From the NCBI GenBank assembly GCA_017459725.1, contig JAFUCL010000010.1, positions 1 through 32,049 of the forward strand: DNA of 32,049 nucleotides. The letters are read 5' to 3'. Source of the stretch: Solobacterium sp. (GTDB lineage: Bacteria; Bacillota_I; Bacilli_A; Erysipelotrichales; Erysipelotrichaceae). Below the pieces are notes generated by a model. It did no database searches. It had not been told where the DNA came from and saw nothing but the letters and a program-made list of their open reading frames with translations. Position numbers and translations under genes: made by a program. The stretch's first letter is position 1. Every line of letters starts with the position of its first letter. Positions 7,299 to 15,498 of the stretch are shown here, piece after piece.

Positions 7299-7894
7299 TT
7301 ACACTTTGCATGGATACAAGCCATAACCTGCTGGTGCTGGCTTTGCTGGAAGATAACAGACTGCTGGGCGGAACCCAGATGGTCTGCCCCAAAAAACAGT
7401 CGGAGGAGATCTTTCCGCAGCTGATTGCGCTGATGGAAAAGACCGGACATAAACCCGAAGAAATCGGTGCGGTTGCCGTAACCGAAGGACCGGGCAGCTA
7501 TACGGGTGTGCGCATTGCCATGACCGTAGCCAAGGTGCTGGCAGGAACCCGTGATATACCGCTGTATACGGTCGGTACGCTGCAACTGTATGCAGGTCTT
7601 GATGACTGTCTCGTGCTGCTGGATGCGCGCGGAGGAAGGGCATATACGGCCTGCTGCAGATCCGGCAGTTACGTTACTCAGCCCCAGGCAGTTCCCTGTG
7701 AGGAAATCCGGGCTTCCCTGAAGGATGGACAGACGGTATACGGAGACGGACACCTGATCGGACTTGAAGACTGTGTGCCTGATCTCACGGAGAATTTCCT
7801 GAAGCTGAAGCCGTACTGGAAGAAGGCTGAGAACGTGCACATGGTCATGCCGGAGTATCTCAAGAGCAGCGACGCTTATCTGGTGAAGAAATGA
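7295..7894 (+). CDS. tsaB: TsaB, tRNA t6A synthesis scaffold
   Basis: This 199-residue protein is a TsaB/YeaZ-type ASKHA-fold protein. It opens with ITLCMDTS and carries the family segment VTEGPGSYTGVRIAM near 65-80. TsaB has no catalytic site of its own and dimerises with TsaD to form the core of the threonylcarbamoyl-transfer complex. It overlaps tsaE and rimI by 4 nt on each side, giving tight translational coupling. Its C-terminal half is less conserved, as usual, and the length is slightly short but within family range. Confidence 0.93.
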   Translation: MITLCMDTSHNLLVLALLEDNRLLGGTQMVCPKKQSEEIFPQLIALMEKTGHKPEEIGAVAVTEGPGSYTGVRIAMTVAKVLAGTRDIPLYTVGTLQLYAGLDDCLVLLDARGGRAYTACCRSGSYVTQPQAVPCEEIRASLKDGQTVYGDGHLIGLEDCVPDLTENFLKLKPYWKKAENVHMVMPEYLKSSDAYLVKK

Positions 7895-8358
7895 TCAGGC
7901 GCATGACAGCGGACGATCTTGCGGAAATTGACAGACTCGAAAAGATTCTGTTCACATCCCCGTGGCCCCAGTCCGCTTATGAGTATGAAATGAACGGCAA
8001 CCCCTTCGGCAATCCCTCCGTTCTGGAAGAGGACGGCGAGATTATCGGTTACTGCGACTGGTGGATCATGTACGAACATGCAGAGATTGCCACCATCGGT
8101 GTAAAGCCCGATAAACGGCGGATGGGGTATGCGCAGATGATGCTGGATCATATTGTTGCGGATGCGGAGAAGAACGGCTGTGAGACGCTGTCCCTTGAAG
8201 TCCGCGTATCCAACGATCCGGCAATACGGTTATATGAGAAGAACGGTTTTATCCAGGTGAATATCCGTAAGCATTACTACGATGACAACGGTGAGGATGC
8301 ATACCTGATGGTGAAACCGCTGGGAGGTAATTACGATGACGATGCTGCTGGCAATTGA
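7891..8358 (+). CDS. rimI: RimI-type GNAT N-acetyltransferase
   Basis: This 155-residue GNAT protein shows the acetyl-CoA-binding segment IGVKPDKRRMGYAQMML near 70-86 (R/Q-x-x-G-x-G/A type) and the C-terminal VSNDPAIRLYEKNGF segment of RimI. RimI acetylates the N-terminus of ribosomal protein S18 in E. coli; in Firmicutes its target is less certain. It overlaps tsaB by 4 nt and tsaD by 23 nt, in the usual tsaB-rimI-tsaD order. Confidence 0.92.
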   Translation: MIRRMTADDLAEIDRLEKILFTSPWPQSAYEYEMNGNPFGNPSVLEEDGEIIGYCDWWIMYEHAEIATIGVKPDKRRMGYAQMMLDHIVADAEKNGCETLSLEVRVSNDPAIRLYEKNGFIQVNIRKHYYDDNGEDAYLMVKPLGGNYDDDAAGN

Positions 8359-9346
8359 AACAAGCTGTGATGAAACAGCATGCGCAGTGGTCAGAGACGG
8401 AAAGGAAATCCTTTCCAATATAGTTTCTTCGCAGATCAACGTGCATACGATGTACGGAGGCGTAGTCCCCGAAGTCGCCAGCCGGATCCACGTGGAGAAC
8501 ATATCCGCGGTAATCACGGAAGCCATCAACCAGTCCGGGGTTACCATGGATGAGATTGACGGCATTGCCTATACCCAGGGGCCGGGTCTCATCGGTTCCC
8601 TGCATGTAGGTGTGCAGGCTGCCAAGACGCTTGCCTGGGCGTACAACAAACCGCTGATTCCGATCAACCATATGACCGGTCATATTTATGCCAATGCATT
8701 TGTGGCAGACCTGAAGTTTCCGCTGATGGCACTGGTTGTTTCCGGCGGCCATACGGAACTGGTATGGATGAAGGATGACTGGAACTTTGAAGTGCTCGGC
8801 ACGACCAGGGATGATGCCATCGGTGAAGCATATGACAAGGTGGCAAGGGTTCTTGATCTCGGCTATCCCGGCGGCCCGGTCATGGACAAGCTGGCCAAGC
8901 AGGGCAAAGCACACTACAAACTGCCGGTGCCGAAGACTGCAGGTGAATTTGACTTCTCCTTCAGCGGCCTGAAGACAGCGGTATTGCAGCTGGCGGAAAG
9001 AGAACGCAAAGCGGGCAATGAGATCATCCCGGAAGACCTGGCCTATGCATTCCAGGAAACCGCACTTGGCACAATGGTCGGCAAAACCGCTGCGGCAGTT
9101 GAACACTACCGTCCGAAGATGATCGTACTTGCCGGCGGTGTGGCAGCCAATTCAAGACTGCGTGAAATGATGAAGGAAGCAATGGCAAAGCATCCGGAGA
9201 CGGAGCTGGTGATTCCGCCGATGTGGTGCTGCACGGACAATGCGGCAATGATCGGTGCGGCCGGCTATGTTGCTTGGAAACACGGGCTGACAGGCGGCTT
9301 TGATGCCTCGGCAGATCCCGGTCTTCCGATGCCTGGTGAAATTTAA
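8336..9346 (+). CDS. tsaD: TsaD, tRNA N6-threonylcarbamoyladenosine transferase
   Basis: This 336-residue protein is TsaD (Kae1/Qri7/YgjD family). It starts with LLAIETSCDET, has the metal-binding pair His112 and His116 in NHMTGHIYAN, a VSGGHTEL phosphate segment near 134-141 and a late CTDNAAMIG segment. It transfers the threonylcarbamoyl group from its adenylate to A37 of tRNA. ATG 8336 has GGGAGGT 7 nt upstream and lies inside the end of rimI. The rex promoter starts right after the stop codon, so the t6A set ends here. Confidence 0.97.
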   Translation: MTMLLAIETSCDETACAVVRDGKEILSNIVSSQINVHTMYGGVVPEVASRIHVENISAVITEAINQSGVTMDEIDGIAYTQGPGLIGSLHVGVQAAKTLAWAYNKPLIPINHMTGHIYANAFVADLKFPLMALVVSGGHTELVWMKDDWNFEVLGTTRDDAIGEAYDKVARVLDLGYPGGPVMDKLAKQGKAHYKLPVPKTAGEFDFSFSGLKTAVLQLAERERKAGNEIIPEDLAYAFQETALGTMVGKTAAAVEHYRPKMIVLAGGVAANSRLREMMKEAMAKHPETELVIPPMWCCTDNAAMIGAAGYVAWKHGLTGGFDASADPGLPMPGEI

Positions 9347-9353
9347 CAAAACT

Positions 9354-9382
9354 TTCACAAACATTGCTTTTCGTGATATGAT
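9354..9382 (+). promoter_or_regulatory. Promoter of rex, with a Rex-like half-site
   Basis: TTCACA (9354-9359), a 17-nt spacer and TATGAT (9377-9382) form a good sigma-A promoter. The -35 box lies within TTCACAA, which matches one half of the Firmicute Rex box (TTGTGAA-N4-TTCACAA). The sequence in the left-half position is TTAACAA, a poor match, so autoregulation is only a possibility. Confidence 0.6.
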
Positions 9383-9400
9383 GTTCTGGGTGATGTGATT

Positions 9401-10024
9401 ATGGAAAACAAAAAGAGTGTACCTAAGGCAACACTGCAGAGGTATCCTGTTTATCTGAAAGCACTGCGCAGACTGAAACAGGAAGGCGTAGAACGTATTA
9501 TGTCACGTGAACTGGCGGAATACGTTTCCATCGAATCCACAACAATACGAAGGGATTTCAGTTTTCTCGGCAATCTGGGAAAACAGGGTTACGGATACAA
9601 TGTCGATAACCTGATTGAAGTGTTCAGTGAGCAGCTCGGTGTCAACTTTGACGAAAAGATCATCCTGGTCGGATGCGGCAACCTCGGCAAGGCACTGCTG
9701 AATTACAATCACTGGAATCATGTGGTCGGTGAAATTGTATGTGCATTTGATATCCGTCCCGAACAGATTGAAAATGCGGCCGTTCCCGTATATAATCTTG
9801 CGGAACTGGATGAGCATATGCCCAAGGGGTGCAGGATTGCCATTCTCTGTATATCGCAGGATGAACAGCAGACAGTTGATCTGCTGGTTGCACACGGAAT
9901 CAAGGGAATCGTCAGCTTCAGCTCGGAGCACTTCACGGTTCCGGACGGGGTTTATGTAAAGTCCGTCGATGTAGTATCCAGTATTCAGGAGTTGGTGTTT
10001 GAGACCAATTCACTGAAGAAATAA
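9401..10024 (+). CDS. rex: Rex, redox-sensing transcriptional repressor
   Basis: This 207-residue protein has the Rex layout. A winged helix occupies about 1-80, with [21 protein letters not shown] as helix-turn-helix and wing. A Rossmann domain follows with [13 protein letters not shown] (GxGxxG) for NAD(H), and a C-terminal helix used in domain swapping. Rex represses fermentation and NADH-recycling genes when NAD+/NADH is high. ATG 9401 is chosen because GGTGAT lies 6 nt upstream; a GTG at 9395 is also open. Placement right after tsaD and just before asnS with its own promoter suggests independent control. Confidence 0.95.
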   Translation: MENKKSVPKATLQRYPVYLKALRRLKQEGVERIMSRELAEYVSIESTTIRRDFSFLGNLGKQGYGYNVDNLIEVFSEQLGVNFDEKIILVGCGNLGKALLNYNHWNHVVGEIVCAFDIRPEQIENAAVPVYNLAELDEHMPKGCRIAILCISQDEQQTVDLLVAHGIKGIVSFSSEHFTVPDGVYVKSVDVVSSIQELVFETNSLKK

Positions 10025-10049
10025 ATTTTGTCAGAGGGAGAATAAGAGT

Positions 10050-11435
10050 ATGCTGAGTGAAATGACAGTACGTGAGCTCTATGAGCTTACAAATGAAGGA
10101 AGTGATCTGGAAAAGGACCAGATCGAATATGTATCGCTGCAGGGCTGGATCAGGACGAACCGCCTGAGCAAGAACGTCGGCTTTATTGCGCTGAATGACG
10201 GTACATATTTCAAGAATGCTCAGCTGGTCTATTCGCCTGACCTGCCGAACTTTGAAGAGATTTCCAAATATCTGACCGGTACGGCTGTCAGTGTCACCGG
10301 TAAATATCTGCTGACCCCGGAGAACAAACAGCCGTTTGAAATCCAGGTCACCGAGATTGTTCTTGAGGGTGCATGCGACAGCACATATCCGCTGCAGAAG
10401 AAGCGCCACAGCTTTGAGTATCTGCGTGAAATCGGACATCTGCGTCCCCGCACCAATACATTCTCTGCTGTCTTCCGTGTCCGCTCGGCACTGGCTATGG
10501 CAATCCATGAATTCTTCCAGGATCAGGGCTTTGTCTATGTCAACACACCGATCATCACGGGTGCCGATGCAGAGGGTGCCGGTGAGACATTTACAGTCAC
10601 CACAAGAAGCGATGCAAACTATGAAGAGGACTTCTTCGGCAAGCATGCAAGCCTGACGGTTTCCGGTCAGCTGCAGGGTGAAGCCTATGCTCTTGCTTTC
10701 CGTGATATCTATACATTCGGACCGACCTTCCGTGCCGAGAACTCCAATACTTCCACACATGCGGCGGAATTCTGGATGATTGAGCCGGAAATGGCATTTG
10801 CAGATCTCGAAGATGATATGGACTGCATCGAAGATATGGTCAAGTACTGCATCGACTATGTGCAGGAGAACTGTCCGGAAGAGATGGCTTTCTTCAATGA
10901 GATGATCGACAAGACACTGAAGGAACGCCTGGACCATGTACGCAGCAGTGAATTCCGCAGAATGCCGTATACAGAGGCAATCGAAATTCTGAAGAACGCC
11001 GATGCGGATTTTGAAAACAAGAATATCTTCTGGGGTATGGATCTGAATACCGAGCATGAACGCTACCTGACCGAAAAGGTCGTCAAGGGACCGGTGTTCC
11101 TGATCGATTATCCGGAAGAGATCAAAGCATTCTACATGCGCAGAAATGATGACGGCAAGACGGTTGCGGCATGTGACCTGCTTGTGCCGGGTGTCGGCGA
11201 GCTTGTCGGCGGCAGCCAGAGAGAAGAACGTCTGGATGTTCTGGAATCCAGAATGGATGCCCTGGGCATGAACAAGGACGGATATCAGTGGTACCTGGAT
11301 CTGAGAAGATTCGGCGGCTGCAAACATGCGGGCTTCGGTCTCGGCTTTGAACGTCTGGTTATGTATGTCACAGGCATGCAGAATATCAGAGACGTGATTC
11401 CGTTTGCACGCACACCCCGGAACCTCGACTTCTGA
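10050..11435 (+). CDS. asnS: Asparaginyl-tRNA synthetase
   Basis: This 461-residue protein is a class IIb aminoacyl-tRNA synthetase. An N-terminal OB-fold (about 15-110: [24 protein letters not shown]) binds the anticodon. The catalytic core follows, with motif 2 around [21 protein letters not shown] and motif 3 [14 protein letters not shown] near the C-terminus. The [14 protein letters not shown] segment is AsnRS-like. It charges tRNA-Asn directly, so the cell need not rely only on transamidation. It starts at ATG 10050 with GGGAG upstream. Only 25 nt separate it from rex, so no T-box leader fits. A terminator follows. Confidence 0.96.
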   Translation: MLSEMTVRELYELTNEGSDLEKDQIEYVSLQGWIRTNRLSKNVGFIALNDGTYFKNAQLVYSPDLPNFEEISKYLTGTAVSVTGKYLLTPENKQPFEIQVTEIVLEGACDSTYPLQKKRHSFEYLREIGHLRPRTNTFSAVFRVRSALAMAIHEFFQDQGFVYVNTPIITGADAEGAGETFTVTTRSDANYEEDFFGKHASLTVSGQLQGEAYALAFRDIYTFGPTFRAENSNTSTHAAEFWMIEPEMAFADLEDDMDCIEDMVKYCIDYVQENCPEEMAFFNEMIDKTLKERLDHVRSSEFRRMPYTEAIEILKNADADFENKNIFWGMDLNTEHERYLTEKVVKGPVFLIDYPEEIKAFYMRRNDDGKTVAACDLLVPGVGELVGGSQREERLDVLESRMDALGMNKDGYQWYLDLRRFGGCKHAGFGLGFERLVMYVTGMQNIRDVIPFARTPRNLDF

Positions 11436-11448
11436 TCGGACACACACT

Positions 11449-11490
11449 GGGAATGCCGGGCGGAGGATGCCGGGCATTCCCTTATTTTTA
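11449..11490 (+). terminator. Intrinsic terminator after asnS
   Basis: GGGAATGCC (11449-11457) pairs with GGCATTCCC (11473-11481), followed by TTATTTTTA. The loop is GC-rich and may extend the stem. Confidence 0.85.
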
Positions 11491-11509
11491 GTACAGGAGC
11501 TTTTCAACC

Positions 11510-13366
11510 ATGCTATATCAGGTCAGTCACGGCACCAAAAGCTTCGGCGCGGATACTGTATTCGAAGATGTGCAGTTTGAGATCCGCTCGAATGAAAAGA
11601 TAACGATCGTCGGACGCAACGGCTGCGGTAAGACGACCTTTTTGCGGTGCATGTGCGGTGAGACGGACTTTGACAAAGGCACTGTCTCCATGACCAACGG
11701 AACCACCATCGGTTATCTTGCCCAGAAACAGCTGGAACATGATGACTGGACGGTGGAGGAAACCCTCAGGGAAGTGTTTGAACCTGTCTTTGCCATGCAG
11801 AAGAGCATGGAGGAGATGGAGGAGCGCATGCGTACGTCTGCGGATGACAAACTGCTGGCCCAGTATGCGGAAGCACAGGAACGCTTTGAGGAGATGAACG
11901 GGTATAACTGGGAATCCGAAATGATGACGGTGTTCACCCGCTTCGGTTTTACCAGGGATGATCTGAAGAAGAAAATCGGGGAATTCTCCGGCGGCCAGAA
12001 AACCAGGATTGCCTTTGCAAGACTGCTGCTGTCCAAACCGGATATTCTGCTGCTGGATGAGCCTACCAACCATCTGGATCTGGAAACGATTGAATGGCTG
12101 GAAGGATATGTCAAAAACTATCCCAAAGCCGTAGTGACCGTATCCCATGACCGTATGTTCCTGGACCATACCACCGATGTGGTGTATGAGATCGAATACG
12201 GCAGGATGACGCGCTATGCCGGCAACTATTCCTCATATGTGACGCAGAAGCGGAACAACCTGGAAAAACAGCAGCAGGCATATGACCGCCAGCAGAAGGA
12301 AATCGAACGTCTTGAATCGCTGATCGAGAAGTTCCGCTATAAGAAGAACAAAGCAGCCTTTGCCCAGTCCAAGATCAAATACCTGGACCGTATGGACCGG
12401 GTGGATCCGGTGCAGAAGGCAGACACAAAGTCATTCAAGGCACACTTTACACCGCGTCTGAAAGGCGGGGAGAAAGTCCTGGAAACCGACCGGCTGACCA
12501 TCGGCTACGGCGAACCGCTGTGCACGGTGACCATGTCCATGCGCAGAGGAGACCGCATCGGTGTGATCGGTCCCAACGGAACCGGCAAGTCCACCTTTGT
12601 CAAAACCCTGATGGGTCTGCTGGATCCGCTGTCGGGAAGCTATCTGTTTGGACACCAGATTGAAAGAGGTTATTTTGATCAGCAGCTGGCCCAGTTCTCC
12701 AGCGGCAAGACTGTCCTTGAAGAGCTGTGGGATGATTATCCTGATCTTGACCGTACCCAGGTGCGCACGGTGCTCGGCAGCTTTCTGTTTTCGGCAGATG
12801 ATGTGTTCAAGACCGTAGATGTGCTCTCCGGCGGAGAGAAAGTCAGACTGTCACTGGCCAAGCTGCTTCTGCAGCATTCCAATCTGCTGATCCTGGATGA
12901 ACCGACCAACCACCTGGATATTCCGGGCAAGGAAGCCCTGGAGGAATCCCTGAGTGATTTCACGGGCTCCATTCTGTTTGTTTCGCATGACCGCTATTTC
13001 ATCAGCCGTCTGGCTACATCGCTGCTGGTCCTGGATCAGGAAGGCAACGCAACCTTCGTGCCGATGACGTATGAGGAGTATATGAACATGCAGAAGGAAG
13101 TGCCGCCCGTACAGCAGACCAAACAGCCTGTACAGGAAAAGAAACCGGAGAAGAAACTGTCTCCGGATGCCCTGCGCCGTCTGATTGCGAAAACCGAAGA
13201 GGAGATTACAAAGAAGGAACAAGAACTCGAAGAAAAAAGAGCACTGCGCTTTGAACCTGAGTATTACCAGGATTATCAGAAGATGGCGGTGCTGGATGAA
13301 GAGATAGACGATATACACAACGAACTGGCCCATCTCTACGAAAAGTGGGAAGAGCTCAGTGCATAA
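11510..13366 (+). CDS. ABC-F family ATPase (YdiF/Uup-like)
   Basis: This 618-residue protein has two ABC ATPase domains and no membrane segments, the ABC-F layout. Domain 1 has Walker A GRNGCGKTT near 35-43, signature FSGGQKTRIAF and Walker B ILLLDEPTNHLDLE. An inter-domain linker follows, with a long charged helix (about 240-305). Domain 2 has GPNGTGKST, LSGGEKVRLSL and LLILDEPTNHLDI. The C-terminus (about 525-618) is a Lys/Glu-rich coiled coil. ABC-F proteins bind the ribosomal E site and act in translation or antibiotic protection. The C-terminal extension resembles the YdiF/Uup group more than dedicated resistance proteins. An AGGAG site precedes the ATG. Confidence 0.93.
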   Translation: MLYQVSHGTKSFGADTVFEDVQFEIRSNEKITIVGRNGCGKTTFLRCMCGETDFDKGTVSMTNGTTIGYLAQKQLEHDDWTVEETLREVFEPVFAMQKSMEEMEERMRTSADDKLLAQYAEAQERFEEMNGYNWESEMMTVFTRFGFTRDDLKKKIGEFSGGQKTRIAFARLLLSKPDILLLDEPTNHLDLETIEWLEGYVKNYPKAVVTVSHDRMFLDHTTDVVYEIEYGRMTRYAGNYSSYVTQKRNNLEKQQQAYDRQQKEIERLESLIEKFRYKKNKAAFAQSKIKYLDRMDRVDPVQKADTKSFKAHFTPRLKGGEKVLETDRLTIGYGEPLCTVTMSMRRGDRIGVIGPNGTGKSTFVKTLMGLLDPLSGSYLFGHQIERGYFDQQLAQFSSGKTVLEELWDDYPDLDRTQVRTVLGSFLFSADDVFKTVDVLSGGEKVRLSLAKLLLQHSNLLILDEPTNHLDIPGKEALEESLSDFTGSILFVSHDRYFISRLATSLLVLDQEGNATFVPMTYEEYMNMQKEVPPVQQTKQPVQEKKPEKKLSPDALRRLIAKTEEEITKKEQELEEKRALRFEPEYYQDYQKMAVLDEEIDDIHNELAHLYEKWEELSA

Positions 13367-13401
13367 GACAGTATAATTACAGTAAAGAGGAGGAAATGCA
13401 T

Positions 13402-14607
13402 ATGTCCAATTGTCTGGTGGCACAGTCCGGCGGACCTACTTCAGTAATCAACGCAACAATTGCGGGCATTGTTAAAGCCAACCAGCTGAATCCGCTCTAT
13501 GAACATGTTTACGGCGGTCTGAACGGTGTTGAAGGCATTCTGAATGAACGCTTTGTAGACCTGACGGATATGAGTGAAGAGGAGAACCGCATTCTGCAGC
13601 AGACACCTTCTTCAGCACTCGGCTCCTGCCGCTACAAACTGAAGCGTGACAATGTCAAGGATTTCGAGAAGCTGATCCGGATCATGGAAAAGTATGACAT
13701 CAGCACCGTGTTCTATACCGGCGGCAACGATTCCATGGATACCGTAACGGCACTCAGTGAATATGCGGAAGCCCAGGGCATTACCGGCAGAAGATTCATC
13801 GGCTGCCCGAAAACAATTGACAATGACCTGATGCATACCGACCACTGCCCGGGATACGGTTCTGCCGCAAAGTACATCGCTGCTACAACCCTGCAGACCT
13901 GGCTGGATCTGAATGTTTACACACGTCAGGAAGTGCTGATCGTGGAGACCATGGGCAGGGATGCCGGCTGGCTGGCCGCAAGTGCATGTCTTTCCGGTGT
14001 TGTGGATATTCTGATCATTCCGGAAGCTCCTTTTGACAAAGATGAATTCCTGAAGCTGGTGCGCAAATTCATCAGACAGAAGAACAAGTGTGTGGTGGTT
14101 GTATCGGAAGGTGCCCGTTATGCGGACGGTACATATATCTCTTCTTCCGAAACAAAGAACGACGGCTTCGGACACGCTACCCTGGGCGGTGCAGCCCATA
14201 CCCTGAAGGAAATGGTTCTGGAATCCGGTGTTTCATCACGCTGCCGTGTACAGGATCTCTCCTATGCCCAGAGATGCCATGCCGGTGATCTGTCCCTGAC
14301 GGATATGACGGAATCCTTCCGCCTCGGTATGTCCGCGCATATGCACTCTGCCGATCCTGCCTTCACAGGCCGCATGGTTGCCCTGAAGCGCCGTGAGGGT
14401 GAAGCCTATGAGGTTGAATATATTACGATCCCTGCCGGGGAAGCAGCCAACTATGTCAGAAACTTCCCGGCGGAATGGATCCTGCCGGATTACCAGGGTG
14501 TTACCGAAGAAGCACTGGCTTATATGCGCCCGCTGATTCAGGGAAAACCGGACCTGATTCTGGAGAACGGTCTGCCGGCCTACGTAAAGCCGTATTACAT
14601 GAGATAA
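13402..14607 (+). CDS. pfp: 6-phosphofructokinase, pyrophosphate-dependent type
   Basis: This 402-residue protein belongs to the PfkA superfamily. The nucleotide/PPi loop is AQSGGPTSVINA (7-18). TGGNDS puts Asp110 where ATP enzymes have Gly, and CPKTIDND puts Lys137 where ATP enzymes often have Gly. Both changes are the classic marks of PPi-dependent PFK. It would make fructose-1,6-bisphosphate reversibly with pyrophosphate as donor. TIDND and MGRDAGW are the substrate and catalytic segments. ATG 13402 is preferred because AGGAGG ends 8 nt upstream; ATG 13396 would be too close. A TATAAT at 13372-13377 may give a separate promoter from the ABC-F gene, though no good -35 is seen. Confidence 0.93.
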   Translation: MSNCLVAQSGGPTSVINATIAGIVKANQLNPLYEHVYGGLNGVEGILNERFVDLTDMSEEENRILQQTPSSALGSCRYKLKRDNVKDFEKLIRIMEKYDISTVFYTGGNDSMDTVTALSEYAEAQGITGRRFIGCPKTIDNDLMHTDHCPGYGSAAKYIAATTLQTWLDLNVYTRQEVLIVETMGRDAGWLAASACLSGVVDILIIPEAPFDKDEFLKLVRKFIRQKNKCVVVVSEGARYADGTYISSSETKNDGFGHATLGGAAHTLKEMVLESGVSSRCRVQDLSYAQRCHAGDLSLTDMTESFRLGMSAHMHSADPAFTGRMVALKRREGEAYEVEYITIPAGEAANYVRNFPAEWILPDYQGVTEEALAYMRPLIQGKPDLILENGLPAYVKPYYMR

Positions 14608-14612
14608 ACATC

Positions 14613-14638
14613 AGAACAGTCTGCGGACTGTTCTTTTT
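14613..14638 (+). terminator. Intrinsic terminator after the PFK gene
   Basis: AGAACAGTC pairs with GACTGTTCT around a TGCG loop, followed by a T run. Confidence 0.88.
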
Positions 14639-14691
14639 CTGTCACATCGGTCTGTTCCGGGGTGTTTCCATTGCGAAGGGAGGAATTCCGT

Positions 14692-15201
14692 ATGAAGAAA
14701 CTTCTGAAGCATTTCGTGACAGCGTATGCATTGATCTGCCTGACTGCCTGCGCCATGCAGAGCAGAGAGGAAGCAACGGTGCAGACATCACTTCCGCAGG
14801 AAACTGCAGAACCCGCTGAAACCGCCGTTCCGGAAACCCTGGAAATCAGCTTCCATGATTACAACGGACAGTTTGAGGAACGTTCTCTGCATGCGGATGA
14901 TCCGGAGATCCTCGGTATGTTCCATCAGCTGCTTGATGTATTCCGTACACCCGATGCAAAGGATATACTGCGCATGGAAGCGGGCTTTGAAGCCATGCCG
15001 GATGTGTGGTTCGGATGCGGGGATGACTGGTTCTCGGCAGAATACATGGCGACAGCCGTGTGGTACGGACCCGAAGGATCAAAGCCGGTGGAGGATGTCT
15101 GGTATATCGAAAGCGGTGAGAACTACTGCCTGCTTCCGGCCGAAAGTGAAACCGGAGGTCTGCTGCAGAAGCTGATAGAGAAAACAAAAGACAGACTGTA
15201 A
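14692..15201 (+). CDS. Small predicted lipoprotein of unknown function
   Basis: This 169-residue protein begins MKKLLKHF, then has a short hydrophobic stretch and a lipobox LTAC (Cys near residue 20), so it should be lipid-anchored outside the membrane. A Thr/Glu/Pro-rich linker (about 25-50) leads to a compact domain with many aromatic and acidic residues (MPDVWFGCGDDWFSAEY). I do not recognise the domain. ATG 14692 has AGGGAGG upstream. It follows the PFK terminator and ends in a terminator that overlaps its stop codon, so it is probably a single-gene unit. No promoter is obvious. Confidence 0.75.
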   Translation: MKKLLKHFVTAYALICLTACAMQSREEATVQTSLPQETAEPAETAVPETLEISFHDYNGQFEERSLHADDPEILGMFHQLLDVFRTPDAKDILRMEAGFEAMPDVWFGCGDDWFSAEYMATAVWYGPEGSKPVEDVWYIESGENYCLLPAESETGGLLQKLIEKTKDRL

Positions 15202-15215
15202 GGCCTGTCTTGTTT
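15182..15215. terminator. Bidirectional terminator between the lipoprotein and xre genes
   Basis: AAACAAAAGACAG and CTGTCTTGTTT form a stem with a 2-nt bulge. It spans the lipoprotein stop codon, and a T-rich 3' side exists on each strand, so it can serve both convergent genes. Confidence 0.75.
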
Positions 15216-15218
15216 GTA

Positions 15219-15437
15219 TTATTCCGGTTGTTCCGTTTCTCCGATAAATTCAACGATTTCATTCGGCTTGCAGTCCAGTATCTCACACAGTCTGCCGAGC
15301 GTTGTCATTGTAATCGAGGCATTATGGCGGAGATTATTGATGGTACGGCCGCTGAATTCATAATCCTTGATCAGCTTGTAGGTGGAAATGTTTTTCTGCT
15401 TCATGGTGTTCCATAGCGGTGCATAACTGATTCTCAT
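15219..15437 (-). CDS. Small Xre-family (Cro/C1 HTH) regulator
   Basis: This 72-residue protein is almost entirely one Cro/C1-type helix-turn-helix (about 8-66: STYKLIKDYEFSGRTINNLRHNASITMTTLGRLCEILDCKPNEIV). It resembles the YozG/SinR-like single-domain regulators common in Firmicutes. No ligand domain is present. The start ATG (15435-15437) sits inside a perfect 8-bp inverted repeat that also holds the AAGG ribosome site. A second palindrome lies just upstream, overlapping a TATACT -10 box. Autoregulation, at DNA or RNA level, is likely. Targets are unknown. It converges with the lipoprotein gene. Confidence 0.85.
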   Translation of the reverse strand: MRISYAPLWNTMKQKNISTYKLIKDYEFSGRTINNLRHNASITMTTLGRLCEILDCKPNEIVEFIGETEQPE

Positions 15438-15458
15438 ACCTTAATTGTTCAAGGTATG
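15435..15458. promoter_or_regulatory. Inverted repeat over the xre ribosome site and start codon
   Basis: CATACCTT (15435-15442) and AAGGTATG (15451-15458) are perfect 8-bp arms with an 8-nt centre. In the mRNA the 3' arm contains AAGG and the ATG, so the hairpin would hide the start. As DNA it could be an operator. Confidence 0.6.
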
Positions 15459-15459
15459 A

Positions 15460-15492
15460 TTACATTTGGAAATGCTGAAAAATGTAAGTATA
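15460..15492 (-). promoter_or_regulatory. Second xre palindrome and -10 box
   Basis: TTACATTT (15460-15467) and AAATGTAA (15480-15487) are perfect arms with a 12-nt centre. The right arm abuts a leftward -10 box TATACT (15487-15492). No clear -35 is seen. Confidence 0.45.
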
Positions 15493-15498
15493 CAGGTA

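Noticed and set aside
9343..9360. Full Rex box in front of rex
   Set aside because: Only the right half-site TTCACAA fits. The left position reads TTAACAA, so the inverted repeat is not present.
10022..10049. T-box or other leader riboswitch before asnS
   Set aside because: Only 25 nt separate rex from asnS, too short for a T-box, and no specifier-loop structure is seen.
9933..11507. Long open frame on the minus strand (524 codons) opposite asnS
   Set aside because: asnS on the plus strand has full class II synthetase motifs and a ribosome site. The antisense frame shows no recognisable domain and is a by-product of codon bias.
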